Assembly: GCA_013400115.1 (NCBI GenBank)
Contig: VXBP01000263.1
Location: forward strand, 912,514-976,513
From: Rhinopomastus cyanomelas
Taxonomy: Eukaryota > Chordata > Aves > Bucerotiformes > Rhinopomastidae
Direction: 5' to 3'
Length of the DNA: 64,000 nt
In this document: positions 1-11,683 of the stretch, in pieces
How the letters are laid out: every line of letters begins with the position of its first letter
How positions within the stretch are numbered: the stretch's first letter is position 1
Program-made: the position numbers and the translations under genes
Notes under the pieces: model-generated
The model's database searches: none
What the model was told of the DNA's origin: nothing
The model's input: only the letters and a program-made list of their open reading frames with translations

Positions 1-2589
1 CTCGGCTTTCCTATCCCACCTCTCTATGGACTGGCTCCAGGGGGACGCATGGGAACAGCTGATGGCCATGGGAAGGAGAAGCCCAAGCCCCTCTGATCTG
101 AACAATCCTGTCCCAGAGCTCGTAAGAGGCCAGAGGGGATGAACACCCCAGCAAGCACAGAAACCACCAGGTAATGAGAGTAGTAAGGAAATCCCAACCA
201 CCTTTATCACTGAGAAATGCAGGAGCAGGCTTTTGCATCTGCCTTAATTTAGCTTTTTCCCTCCGGAAAGGATGACTTGTGAAATGCTTTGTGTTGGTGT
301 CCCCAGCACTCATCAGCCCTGTGGGCTGTCAGCTCGGCGGATCCCTGTGCTGGTGTGAGCACTGGGACTCACCTCGCTCTCTCCCACCCTCCCACATGGC
401 AGGTACCCAGCGGCTCCTGCCTTTCAGCACTGATGGCCAAGAGGCTGCATAGAGCTTGAAGGTTTCTCTTGTAATTAAAGAGCTCTGCACACGTGCTGTA
501 TCCACATGCATTTCCCCCCTTTTTTTTTAATTTATTGCTACATCAGCTATTAAAATAAAAAAAAAAAAAAGGCAGGAAGAAGAAAGGAAGGGAGCTGCCA
601 CAAGCTCAGCGCCTTTCGGGATGACTCACTGCAGTACTGAAATGGCTGCTGGCTTCACACTCACCCTGCCTCTGCGATTTGATTACAGACTGCAGAGGAG
701 ACCACAGCATGAGGTTTCACCCCCTGTCCCCATGTGGGGGATTTGCTGTGTGGTTATCAACAGAATTCCCCCCAGGCTTCAACAGGAAGCGACCTGTCTT
801 CCCCCGAAAGAGGGAGATGCAGGAGACATGAAAGGAAGAGATGGCGAGGCGTTTCCAGCTGACCTGATTTTCTGATCTCCCAGTCTCCACATCACTGCTG
901 GTTAACTCAGGAGTGCTGGTGAGGCGTGGGGCTGGCCTGTGCCGTGGGGAGCTGCCCATTGCCATTGCAATCCTGGCAAGGGCTCTGGCCCCTCAGTTTG
1001 CTGGGAGAGAGCCTTAACTTGGGAGTCTCGTTTTCCTACCATGGCTCTCCAGAATCGGGGTGAAGTCAGGCCAACAAGCTCTGGTCAGCTAATGGGAGAG
1101 GGTCAGGCCTTTTGCCTCTGAGTTTGTGCAGCAAAGGGAAAATTCACCTCAGGTACCATTGATACTGCAGTCAAGTCCTCTCTGAAGGATGCTGCGATGC
1201 CAGCACAAGCCTGCGCATGGTCTCTGCAGCCCTATGGGTGAACTTTGCTCTCCTGCAGCCACTTCCAGCCAGGGCTCTGAGCTGCAGCAGGAGCCTTGGA
1301 GGTCTCTCCCCACTCCGTGTCTCCCCAGCGCCTTCCCATGGTGATTCCCCCCAGCCTGGGACAGTACGCTGGCAGTTCCTTGCCCTCCTTCCTACTCGTG
1401 CGTCAGCTCCTCCACACAGCCCCACTCAGTAAAGCCCACGGTGCAGGGGGAGCTGGTTTTGGGGGGACAGGACTCCAGTATGTGCTGTGGTGGTGCACAA
1501 ATGAGACACTGGTGCTGTGAAGGATGCAGTGGGTGCCCTTGTAGTGCAAGGCAGGGCTCCTTCATGGAAAAATGGCTAGCAGAGAAATATTTTTAGAAGG
1601 AAAAAGAAAATTCACCCTGATAACCATATGTCAGTGCCAGGCAGAGAAAACCCCACAAGGGAGCCAGTCCTCCTCCCACCCTATGGGCTGCACCCCGCTG
1701 GTGCTCAGCACCCGCTGCGCGCCAGGCTTGTGAGTGCCCAGAGCATACAGAGCTGGACATGTTTATCTCGCAGCTTCCAGGAACGCTCAGCCAACCCTAA
1801 TTGCCATAAAAATAAATGCTTTTTGCTTCATATCACAGCGCAGAGGAATTTCCCTCAGCCGATTTCATGGTGGGGGGGTTCTCCTCGGTTTGGTTTGGGT
1901 TTCTTTTTTTCTTATTCTGAGGCCTCCCTCAAAGTCATTCATTCCCCCTCGCTCCGCTGCCTCCTTCCCATGTAAACAAGCACCCTGCTCAGTCTGACAC
2001 ATCTCACACACGGAGGCTGCCTGATGGCCCTGCAGCGCGCAGCGCTGCCTGGCGCGGGGTCCGGCTGGCAGACAGGGAAGGACCCCCAACACCCCGCAGA
2101 GCCCTGCAGCCATCCATGGGCAAGCCCGGGGAAGGGTGACAGCCCGCAGGCTACAGCCCCTTCGGCTGGAATCAGCGGGCTGATGGCTGTGATGTGGATG
2201 CTGGTGTGAAGCTGGCCCGGTGCGAGCTGGCACAGCCGCGCTGTGCCTGAGCAAAGAGCCATCGCTGCGCAGCCATGCGGGCCCGGCCCTCACCCCGGGA
2301 GGGTCTCCAAGCTTCTCTCACCGGCTCTCAACCCCAGCAGATGACTTCTGGAGGAGCTGTTGTCTTTGCAGTAGTCCCCGAGCCACTTGGCAATGGCCCT
2401 AGGTGGTGACGGCAGCTCATTGACCTGAACCCAGCGTGTGCCCTGGCCGGGACTGCCTGCACCCACTGCCAATGAGCCTGTATCGAGACCGCGGTGAACC
2501 TCTTCCTCGGGGGCTGCAGTAACGCACCCCCCGTCCCAAGGAGAAAGATGGAGCTGGATCACATGAAGAGCGTCTGCGAGGGCACAGGC
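1..2589. other. 5' flank of KCNS1, no recognised gene
   Basis: I see no exon, RNA gene or recognisable transposon here. The open frames are short, overlap on both strands and match nothing I know. The sequence is moderately GC-rich and becomes more so toward the CpG island on its right. A T9 run (520-528) and an A14 run (557-570) form a small A/T-rich patch. Distal regulatory sequence for KCNS1 may lie here, but nothing in the sequence shows it directly. Confidence 0.5.
520..570. repeat. A/T-rich simple sequence (T9 and A14 runs)
   Basis: A run of nine T at 520-528 is followed by AT-rich sequence and a run of fourteen A at 557-570. It looks like ordinary low-complexity DNA, possibly the tail of a decayed retroposed sequence, although no flanking duplication is obvious. 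Confidence 0.6.
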
Positions 2590-3099
2590 TCATCGTGTGC
2601 CTAGGACGGGCTCGCACCGCTGTCGGGCTTCTGCTGGCCCTGATCGAGCTAGGCGGCGATCACGCTGCTCTGCCCCCACAGCTGCGGGTCTAGGACCTGC
2701 CTCCGGGCACAGGGCTGGGGTCGGGCTCCCTCCCAGCCCCGCAAACAGCACAGCTTCCAGCAGCGTCCCGCAGGCCCTCCCGCCGCGGAGGGCTCTCCCA
2801 GCAGGTGAAGGTAAGGCTACTCGGCCGGCGGTGCCCACCCCGGGCTCAGCTCTCGCCCCACCGCCAGCCCCGAGCCGGTCCGCCCCGTCTTGTGCTCCCG
2901 AAGGGCTTCCCCGGGGAATGGGGTGGGCTCGCCCCAGTCCTCTCCCACCCTGCATAGAGCTCAAGGGCCGCCTCGAGGCGGGGGGCTGTGCTGCTCCGGC
3001 CCCATCGTGCCGGGCACCGGGAACGTGGCACCGGGACGTGGTACCGGGAACTGGGTACCCGCCTCGCCTCCCTGCTCCCGCCCCGCGGCTCCGGGCAGC

Positions 3100-3258
3100 G
3101 GGCGGGCCGGAGGGCGGCACCACCGGGAGGGGAGCGGGCGGCGGGCGGGACCCCTCGTGTGGCCCAGCGGAGCTTTTGCCGCCGCCGCCGCCACCAGCCC
3201 CGCCGGGTTCCGCGGCTCCGCGGCGGGAGCGCGTTGCGGCGGGGGCGGCGCCGACCAG
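3100..3258 (+). other. KCNS1: Putative 5' non-coding exon of KCNS1
   Basis: The 3' boundary is supported by a near-consensus donor, CAG at 3256-3258 followed by GTGAGC. The 5' boundary is a guess because no transcription start can be read from sequence. The exon would splice to the acceptor ending at 7819, just upstream of the KCNS1 initiator. It contains a CCG-repeat stretch around 3180-3190 that could form structure in the 5' leader. Non-coding 5' exons are known for mammalian KCNS1; their presence here is inference. Confidence 0.45.
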
Positions 3259-3277
3259 GTGAGCGGCGGTGCGGGCC

Positions 3278-3301
3278 GGGGCTGGGGCTGGGGCTGGGGC
3301 T
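3278..3301 (+). repeat. Four tandem GGGGCT hexamers
   Basis: Four exact copies of GGGGCT lie just inside the presumed first KCNS1 intron, 20 bases past the donor. Four runs of four G within 24 bases could fold into a G-quadruplex on the coding strand. The position close to the first splice donor could matter for transcription or splicing, but this is only a sequence property. Confidence 0.8.
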
Positions 3302-6300
3302 GAGACTGGAGGGCGGCGGGGACTGGCATCGCGGAGAGCCGGGGAAACGGCATCCCGGGGCAGGGAAGGGACCTCGCGCAGCGGCATCCCGCGGGGCTGC
3401 GAGCAGCGGCATCCCGGGGTTCGGCGAGCACTGTGAGAGCGATAACCTGGGGAGCAGCAGGAACAGGGGCAGCGGCTTCCCGGGAAGCAGCCCCGTGCAC
3501 TGCAGCGATGAGCACTCGGGGTCGCGGCGGACACCCGGGGCACTGGGATTCCGGGGTGAGAGGGCAGCCAGAGCAGCGGCATCCAAAGATGAGTGGGGAA
3601 TCGCCGTGTCAACCCCCACCTTCCGGGCTGCTGCCGGGACGCGAGGCACAGGCATCCCCTTCCTCGGCCCTTGGCAGGCGGGTGTAGGAGATTCCCTCTG
3701 CCTGAATTCTTCCTCCCTGGGGGCGCACATACCCTCCGCCTCTCTTCGGGGAGCCGTGGAGGGGGCGCGGGGTGTGTGTCCCGCTCCCCGGAGAACTGGA
3801 CACCCACTGCGAGTCCCTCTCTTCCTCCATCATCTGCATCCCCAGCCCTGGGCACTGGGGTGGCCTCTCCAAGCGCAGCAGCAGCTGATGTTGTGCCTGC
3901 AGGAGCAGCCAGCAGTGGGAATCCCCCTGCCATGCTCTTTCTTGGCAACCTCCCCCCTCTCCGCCAAAGGAAGGGCTTGATCTTGAGCATCTTCACGCTG
4001 CCCGAGACAGTGCTGGGATCGCGGCTCTGCAGGCGCACACAAAGCAGATGTCTCCTCAGCCCTGCCCCAGGACATCATCCTACAGGAGCTGGGAAGTCAG
4101 CCAGCCTCACTCCTCACCTGTCTACCCATAGCTACCCAGCGGGGAACCCCCAGTCTTGTCCCAGCCCCAAGGGCATCCCATCCCGAACTTGTCCAGCGGT
4201 TTGTGGCCAGCAGCCACAACGTGCAGCCAGGACTTGCAGGTGGGCAAGGCGGGGGTTACAGGGCGTTTAGGACTGAGCTACAAGCAGAGGATAAGAGTTT
4301 CCTTCTCTCTGCATTTCTAACGGCTCCTTTGAGACCAGCCACACGACTCCCCGCTGGGAAACCTCACTGAGCTGTAAGTACAGGGCTTTTTATTTGGATG
4401 TTAATCTAAACCCTTTGTACCTGGTTGGAAAAGCCCCGGTGTGCAATACTGCCTGCACTTGCTGCATCCTCTCTTGAATGTCTGTTACCATCTTCCTTCC
4501 CACTCCCTCGGGTCCCCTGTGCCAGTTAGAATAAATATACAGAACTTCCACTGGAAAGCCTTTCAGGGAAAAAATATGTTGTCAAGGGAGACTCTTCTAG
4601 CTCAGATGGGCTTGATCTGGTTTTATATTTCTTTACTGTCAGAAATGTACACATCAGAGGGTTTTTCTTTTCTCCACCAGATCCACATTCACTGGAGCAC
4701 GCAGCTCACTCTGGGCTTCGGTAATTCTGATGGCTGTCTCCTTAAAATAGCTTACAGGAGGTTTCAAAATTTATTAGAAAGAGACTGGCTTGATCTGTTC
4801 CGTTTTTCCAGTTGTCCAGGGAAATTGTGGATTCAGTAAAGGGAAATTTTGAAAATTCACCTCGTTCCAGGCAGACTCATTTGTGTTCTCTGTCCACAGT
4901 GCTCTAAAATAAATTAAAACAATCCCCCCACACCCTTCCTAAAGCAAGATCTGCTCCCCAGATCCCTCTGGGAATGCAAGACGACGCATGCTTCAATGAT
5001 CCCACAAGGAGATCACACCAGGTTTCAGTTTAAACCCCAGGTTTGTTCTAAAGCTGAGTTTAGGTGGTCATGAAATGAGTAGGCAGAAGAGTTATCCAAC
5101 TATTAATTGCTACTTTAGATGCCTGGGTGAAAGCTGTGCATGAGCAGAAACCATTTACTTTGTTCAGGAGCATCTCAGACAGTTCCTGACCCTTCCCCTT
5201 GTACTGCTTCCTGTCTGGGAGGGGGGATTTTCCTGGGGTACAGAGGCTTGCAAGGTCCTTATATTGCCTTTATTTTTTGAGCTGAGAGAGAAGTGAGAGT
5301 CAGCTCCCTTGTGTCCCAATGTCCCAGACCCAGACCCCAAACCACCTTGCTCTGATTTTGGTGGCACTTGGCCTGGGCTCCAGGAGCAGAGATATGCTTG
5401 AGGATGGAGTGAGGTAGTCTGGAACCCAGAGGCCCACCCGCACAGCCACTCTGTTTGTAGCCTGAATGCATGAGCATCCTTCTGGAAGGAACCTGGATTA
5501 GTCATCCCCACCCCACAGATGGGCTGTGTGATGTCTTCCCGCGAAAAGCTGATCTATCACAGAAATTCTGACCGACTTACCCCTGAGAAGAAGTGTTTAC
5601 ACCCCTTTCTCTCCCTCGCTTTTGTCTTAAGCCTCAGAAAAGTTGATCCTTTTTCTCCCCTCACCTGTGAGGTTTATCAGCAGGCAGTTGCCTTCTCCAG
5701 CCCTGGTGTAGTAGGAAGCGCTGGCTCGGTGAAGCAAAGCCTGTGTCTTTAAGGATCCCTGGCTGGGAGATGCAGTGGAGTTAGCAGATGCCTTTGCCAG
5801 GCTATTTCACACAAACCTGGCATTTGCTGCACCCACAGCCCTGCTCAGATCAAAAACCTCTGAGGTTGATTTCTAGCCATTGCTCTGCTACCTGTTCCTT
5901 TCCAGCTCTGCTCTGACTCCCAGATTTATATTTGAAAATGTCCTCCAAGACCCTCTAGGACTTTAAGCCTTTTCCCGCTGCATTTCTCAGGCACTGGGAA
6001 ACATGTAGAGCCCTTCTCCTGCTTCAGTGTTTGCTCCATAAACCCCAGGAAGATGGCCACTGAGCAAAGCAGGGTTGGGGTGCAGTGATGTCCTCAGGGA
6101 AACCGAGATTGTCCTAGGCAGATGGGGACCCGAGTCCTGTCACTGACCTAGTGTTGGGCTCAGTGGCTGCTGCCAGGCTGAACTGTCCTGTGTGGGGTCT
6201 GGTGGCACCTCAGCATCACCCCAGAGTCTGCTGCTGTCTGGCTGTGGCCTCCCTCCCTTTGTCACCTACAAGTTTGACAACTTCAGTGAGTGTCATGAGG

Positions 6301-7115
6301 GATTTTCCTAATAGGCAGCTGGTGGGTTAAAGCCAGGGACAGAGCCTTTGGACTGGGAGACAGCCCTGTCAGGAGGTCATGAATGCCTCACTGGCCACTG
6401 CAGCAAAAGCAGCAGGGGCTGCAGAAGCCAAGCAGGACCCGGCAGCAACCCTGGAGGTATGAGCAGGGATCAGGAGCATATCACTCCCTGTAGTGGGATT
6501 TTACCAGAGTAGCCCAGATGTGTGGGAAGATGTGATGGCTCAGGCAAGAGAGCAGTGCATTGTCCCCTCCTGAGGACACCCATATCCCCGTGCCACTCTG
6601 TGGGTGTGGGGCTGCTCCACGCATCCCCAGACATTTTGATGAATAAGGTGGGTGGAGAAGTCAGACTTCAAGGTGACGCAGGACGATCACAAACCTTTTT
6701 AGCTGCTTTTTTATTCTGAGCTTCTGGTCAAGGCGTTTGAAGGTGTGGGAATGTCTCTTTGTTAGATGCTGTAGCTGCTGCTCATTAGAAAATGGACTTT
6801 CTGCTGGATGGAAAAACCCCTTTCAAAATTCTGAAACTCAGTGGAAACCAAACCCTTGGGTTTTATTTCCCTACTGACACAAGGTCTTTTCATTCAGTCA
6901 TTAAGGGTTCTGAATCATGAATCAATTACAAAAATAATCTTAATGTTTTACATGGCAGAACACACAAGAGGAAACACAGAAAGATTAATTGTTTTGACTC
7001 TCCTTCCACTGAAATTCTCTCTAAAACAGACACCTTCCAAGAGAAGAACAATGTGAATTTGGGCAAAGCTGCTGGGGAGGTTGCACCATCGGAGGGCATT
7101 TGGACCAGGTCTAAT

Positions 7116-7401
7116 TAACAACATAGGTAGAGTTGGGTACAACATAGGTAGAGTCAGGTGCAAGGTAGGTAGTCGGCTATAACATAGGTAGAGTCAGATG
7201 TGTAAGCAGAATCGAGTACAACGTACGTAGAGTCAAGTGTGATGTAGGTAGTCAGGTACAACGTAGGAAGAGCCGGGCACAATGTAGGTAGAGTCAGATG
7301 CAACACAGGCAGAATCGGGTCCAACGTAAGTAGAGTCAGGTATGATGTGGATTGAGTCAGGTACAGTATAGGTAGTGAGGTCAGATGTAGGTTGAGTCAG
7401 G
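7116..7401. repeat. Degenerate ~21-bp minisatellite
   Basis: About thirteen imperfect tandem copies of a unit close to TACAACGTAGGTAGAGTCAGG fill this stretch. Copies vary by substitutions and by losing a few bases, so the array is old or evolving. Because 21 is a multiple of three, the minus strand stays open over part of it and would encode a heptapeptide repeat resembling DSTYVVP (minus-strand frame 7233-7445). I see no evidence that this is translated. The array ends about 450 bp before the KCNS1 initiator codon. Confidence 0.9.
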
Positions 7402-7805
7402 CCACTGAGCTCTCTGGCAGAGTCATTGCAGCAGTGATTGGACAAGGTCTGGTTTTTTCCATGAGGGAGGCTCTTTGGGGGATAAATCCTCTCTTCAGTG
7501 ACTAATTACCTCTTGAGCAATGAAAGCCCCACGGACAAGGTGCTGGAAGGGCAGCAAAGCTACCTGCAAAGGGAGAAGCCTTAAGCAATAAAAAATCCGG
7601 GAAAACTTCCACCTGGAAAAATGATCAATTTGTGGGTTCTTTCCCTACCATTGAAGACCAGTTCCCCCCAGCTATTTCTCTCCCCTGCTGTCTCCCTGTC
7701 CTCACTTTTCAGAATGCAAACATCCCTCACTCCCTAAGGTGCTCCTGGCCCCTGTCATGCCAGAGCACCTGGATGGGAGGAGCCGTGTCCCCTCCAGCCC
7801 TGCTG

Positions 7806-7819
7806 TGTCTTGCCTGTAG
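7806..7819 (+). promoter_or_regulatory. KCNS1: Splice acceptor before KCNS1 coding exon
   Basis: A T-rich tract with TGCCTGTAG ends at 7819, 27 bases before the initiator ATG at 7847. This fits a 5' UTR intron ending here, so that translation starts in the exon that begins at 7820. The frame is open back through the acceptor, so an upstream coding exon cannot be ruled out from this site alone. Confidence 0.6.
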
Positions 7820-7846
7820 GTGGAACCGTCTCCCGTTCTGCTGATC

Positions 7847-8812
7847 ATGGTCAACAAGACCTTAAATTACTGGGGTCCCAGTTTTGAGGAGGACGTTATC
7901 AACATCAACGTGGGGGGTCTGAGGAGGCGGTTGAGCTCCAGCGCCCTCTCCAAGTTCCCTGACACCCGCCTGGGCCGGCTGCTCTCCTGCGACTCGGAGG
8001 AGTCGATCCTGCAGCTCTGCGATGACTACGACGTGAGTGCCCGGGAGTTCTACTTTGACCGGAACCCTGGCTTCTTCCTTTATGTGCTTCACTTCTACCA
8101 GACAGGGAAGCTGCACGTCATGGAGGAGCTGTGTGTCTTCTCCTTCTGCCAGGAGATCGAGTACTGGGGCATCAACGAGTTCTTCTTGGACTCCTGCTGC
8201 AGCTACCGCTACCATGAACGCAAGCTGGAGAGCCGGCACCACAACTGGGATGAGGAGAGCGAGGTCAGCAGCGTGGACACATCCCCTGATGAGATCTCCG
8301 ACATCAACCATGACCTGCTGCGCTACAGCACGCTGCGCTGTGGCAATGTGCGCAAGCGCCTCTGGCTCACCATGGAGAACCCTGGCTACTCCATCCCCAG
8401 CAAACTCTTCAGCTTCGTGTCCATCAGTGTGGTGCTAGTTTCCATAGCCACCATGTGCATCCACAGCATGCCCGAGTACCAGGAGGTGGATGAGAGTGGC
8501 AGCGTGCTCGACGAACCCATCCTGCACAAGCTGGAGTATTTCTGCATCTCCTGGTTCACCTTTGAAGTGTCTTCCCGCCTCCTGCTCTCCCCCAACCCCA
8601 GGAAGTTCTTCAAGCACCCGCTGAACCTCATTGACATTGTCTCGGTGTTGCCCTTCTACTTCACCCTCTTGGTGGACCTGACCATGGGCAGTGACTCAGA
8701 GCTGGGCAACCTGGGCAAGGTCGTGCAGGTGTTTCGGCTCATGAGGATATTCCGGGTGTTGAAGCTGGCTCGGCATTCCACTGGGCTCAGGTCACTGGGG
8801 GCCACCTTGAAG
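7847..8812 (+). CDS. KCNS1: KCNS1 (Kv9.1) coding exon A, residues 1-322
   Basis: This exon encodes the N-terminal 322 residues of a modulatory (silent) voltage-gated potassium channel alpha subunit. Family knowledge: Kv9 subunits do not conduct alone; they co-assemble with Kv2 subunits at the plasma membrane and change gating. The T1 tetramerisation (BTB) domain spans about residues 18-121, starting at INVGG and including FYFDRNP and the EYWGINEFF/CC segment. S1 is about 186-208, S2 226-248, S3 259-279, and S4 289-311 with the reduced arginine pattern RLMRIFRVLKLARHS. The exon ends at LGATLK, followed by the donor GTAAAC at 8813, in phase 0. I chose the ATG at 7847 because it has A at -3 and G at +4 and follows a splice acceptor. 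S1-S4 wording such as TMENPGYSIPSKLFS matches KCNS1 better than KCNS2 or KCNS3. The start lacks the longer N-terminal extension I recall for the human protein. Confidence 0.95.
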
Positions 8813-11683
8813 GTAAACTGGCTCTCTATTTCCTTATCTGTTAGTCTGTGGGTGCCTCTGGTACAGCCAGGAGATGTGGGCATTCCCAGCTAGCATCCAG
8901 CTCTGGGTAGTCCATGGCCGGTGTGCTTGGGGTGATGGGCTGGGCTGTTGGTCTGTGTGTCTCGTGTAACTGAGCGTGAGAAGCGCTGCTGAGTCTGCCT
9001 TGTCCTCACAGTGGGAACAAACGGGATTCATCCCACTGCTTGCAGACTGCTTTGTGCAGAACTGCTCCGTCCGGGCATCAGCCATCACCTCCTCACCCTG
9101 TTGCCTGGTTGAAACAGACTCAGCCAGGCACAGGTGGATGTTTCTGTCCCAGCAGAAGCAGGGCAGTACTTAGCCAGCACTGATGAGCTGAGACAGCTGG
9201 GTGTGTCAGAACCAGTGTGTTTGGCTTGGAGCAGCTTCTGTCACCAGTCTGAGGGAAAGGGGAGCCTCCTATGGGCATGTGGCCAGCTGCTGGAGGCCAG
9301 CCCTTGGTGTCTGCCTGTCTAGGGGGACATAAAGATCCTGGTCCAGCTGAGCTGCCGAGTGGGGGCTCCAGGGTATGATGGGACCAGTACAGTTATCCAT
9401 GGGTGGCACAGAGCAGAAGAAAAGCAAAGGGTGAGCTGCAAGGCCTGGCACAAACAACCCAAGGCAGGGTCAGTGCCCCCAGCACAGTCTGGGCTACCAG
9501 CAGCTGCCCTCAGCACGCTGGAAAAGATTGGGGAAGTGTCCTCAGTAGGAAGAGCTGGATGAGGACATGCTGAGACAGTGAAGGTCTTTGTGTGCAGAGA
9601 AGGGGCACATCTGCAGGTTTGGGGAGAGGAGGTCCTCATCCTCCACAGCATGGCCCAGGGCTGTGTTTGACCAGACCCTCTCCACAACCTTGACAGACAG
9701 ACCAAGGGCAGCTGTGACAAGAGTCAGTGCATGAAACTGCCATAAAATCCTCACCAGCCTGATGCTGCAGCCCCAACCTCCATCACTGCAGCTGAGCTGC
9801 CCAGCATGGACCAGCCATGGTGCTCTGTGTGGCTCCCTGCTTTCTTCTACTCGTGCTGAGGGCCATGGACCCACCTGGAGAGAGTGAAACCATCCCATCT
9901 GCTCACCTGCTGGGCTTACACAGAAATCCCAGCCTGCTGCAGAGGCCAGTTAAACTCAGCGTTTATTTGTCTCTGATTCTTGGTGACCACCATCAAGGGA
10001 GATCCAGAAGCTGACCTCCAAGCGTGTCCAGATGCAGGGTGGCCCACATTGCCTATGTCCAACCACACGTGTGGCTTGTGCACGGCCACCAGGGCAAACT
10101 TCTCTTCTCCTCCTGGGACTACTTCTGGTCCCATGAAAGCTGTTTTTTCAAGCACTGCTCATGCAAATATCCCCCTTCAAACAAAGTTTCCCAAAGAAAC
10201 GGCCACGGAAAACAATCCCCATTGCAGGGCCTGACAGTCAGCCAAAGGGTCACTCTCCTCACACTCAGCATCTGGCAGGAACCAGAGCTGCAGCTCTTGG
10301 GGCTGTTCCCACTAAAGGGCCCTTGCAGACAGAGATGAAGCTGCAGCTGGGGTCATCCCATTTCTCATGGCAGGGCTTCTCTACCGGTTAGAGCCATTGC
10401 TGTGGCTGAGACATACTGAAAAGCACACGGAGGGTGGCTGGGGAAGGGACTGGCAGCAGGAAAGGGCTTATAACAACTTCTGCTGTGAAACAGGACCAGC
10501 CCAGCACTAATCCTGCAAAGCACACAGAGATCAGAATAAGTGTGTTGGGGGGAAAGTTACTGGCATCCTCAAAGGCTGCTGAAAGCAGGGTGCAGGGAAG
10601 ACTGAGATGAAGATACCTGAAGGGCCACCTGCGTCGTGCTCAGTGATGAACACTCACCTTGACACTGTGTACCATGGTTGCTAGAGTTTAAATACAATCC
10701 TGCACGTGGGAAGGGCTCCCTGAGCCAGTTCTGTGCTGCCTGAACAGCACTTTGCAACAGAGTGGGGACTGGTGGGTTCATCCGCATGTTCTTAGCAGCA
10801 GATGAGATCTGGGGAGCCAGCAGCATCCCGGCTCCAGCTCCTGCCGAGCCGCTGATTCACCCAGTGACGTGCTGCAAGGAGCCGCTGCCTGGGGACTCCA
10901 GAGCCAACTGTACACGGGTATGAGCAAAGAGACAACTCTGACGCAGCAGCCTGTTGTGATTTACTGGCCACGTCAATTACAGCATCTTGTTAATCATAAT
11001 TTACTTCCTATTGCAGAGCAGAATGCATCAGAAGAGGAGTAAAGGCTGTTGGCAGCCAGGAAATAGTGGCTCTGGCAATCCCAGTGATTGTCCCTCTGCC
11101 ATAGAAGTGCTAACAGAGGGATTTCTTGTCACTTGTGCATCATAAACTCTCTGAGTGGTCCTCAGATACCCTGGGGCCTGAGCCAGGGTTTATTTAATTT
11201 GAGGAGAAGCTTCACACACATCCCTACACCTCCTCCCTCCTGGGCATGAAATCCATCACTGTTCCTGCCACTCCCTGGGTGCTGGTTTGGGGCCCCTCTC
11301 CCACCAGAAGTCAATAGGTGTTGGGTACCAAGGTTCTGGCATCTGCAGGGATCTACAGGAGTTGCTGTTTGTCACCTTGGAGGCCTAAACACACAAATAG
11401 GTTGGAAGGCTGCACATCCCAGACTGCAGAGGCATCATCCTGCTGTTGGTACCATGGTTCATTTCCATACCTGGACTCCGCATTAGTACCTCTAGCCAGG
11501 CTCAGACCAGGCTCTTCCATTGAATTTGTCTTCTGCTGAACCAAAGGGAAGATGTACTTCAGCTGGAGAAGAAGCCCATGCATGGCCCACAGCTGTTCCA
11601 AGGCCAGGAGCCCAAAGATACTACTGTGTGGTGGCTGTTTCTCCAAAGCCTTTTATTTTCACCTTGCCTAAGGCTGGCTGCTT

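Larger units (their letters stand above)
2600..3550 (+). promoter_or_regulatory. KCNS1: CpG island, probable KCNS1 promoter
   Basis: This stretch is extremely GC-rich with dense CpG dinucleotides, unlike the rest of the window. The core, about 3050-3260, has many GGGCGG-type GC boxes and no evident TATA box. A strong splice-donor sequence (CAG/GTGAGC) at 3256-3264 lies at the end of the densest part, on the same strand as KCNS1 and upstream of its coding exon. That is the usual design of a TATA-less CpG-island promoter followed by a 5' non-coding exon. Long open frames on both strands here, including a 482-codon minus-strand frame, are expected from GC-rich DNA with few stop codons. The assignment to KCNS1 is inferred from position and strand. 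Confidence 0.7.
3259..7819 (+). other. KCNS1: Probable KCNS1 5' UTR intron
   Basis: The interval runs from a GTGAGC donor (3259) to an acceptor with a T-rich tract ending in TGCCTGTAG (7811-7819). It is single-copy-looking DNA with no CR1 copy I can recognise. It carries the GGGGCT array near its 5' end and a 21-bp minisatellite near its 3' end. The open frames in it (for example 4441-4839) have no recognisable domain and I do not regard them as genes. The intron call depends on the 5' exon being real. Confidence 0.5.

Noticed and set aside
2590..4038. 482-codon open frame on the minus strand
   Set aside because: It lies in the CpG island, is very rich in Pro, Ala, Gly and Arg, overlaps long frames in other phases on both strands, and has no domain. 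GC-rich DNA with few stop codons explains it.
4441..4839. 132-codon plus-strand frame in the KCNS1 5' intron
   Set aside because: No recognisable domain, no codon signature and no splice context. It is within the range expected by chance.
7233..7445. 70-codon heptapeptide-repeat frame on the minus strand
   Set aside because: The frame follows from a 21-bp tandem repeat. No promoter, splice or conservation evidence supports translation, so I list the repeat and not a gene.
7820..7846. GTG at 7820 as start of KCNS1
   Set aside because: The frame is open to there only because a splice acceptor ends at 7819. A strong-context ATG is available at 7847, and GTG starts are not expected in vertebrate genes.
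7862..8311. 149-codon frame on the minus strand within KCNS1 exon A
   Set aside because: It is the antisense shadow of the high-GC KCNS1 coding exon, with no recognisable domain of its own.
8813..8893. Coding exon of KCNS1 ending at the stop at 8893
   Set aside because: The homologous protein continues LGATLK to HSYREVG in the exon at 13604, and a donor lies exactly at that point. The extension to 8893 is intronic.
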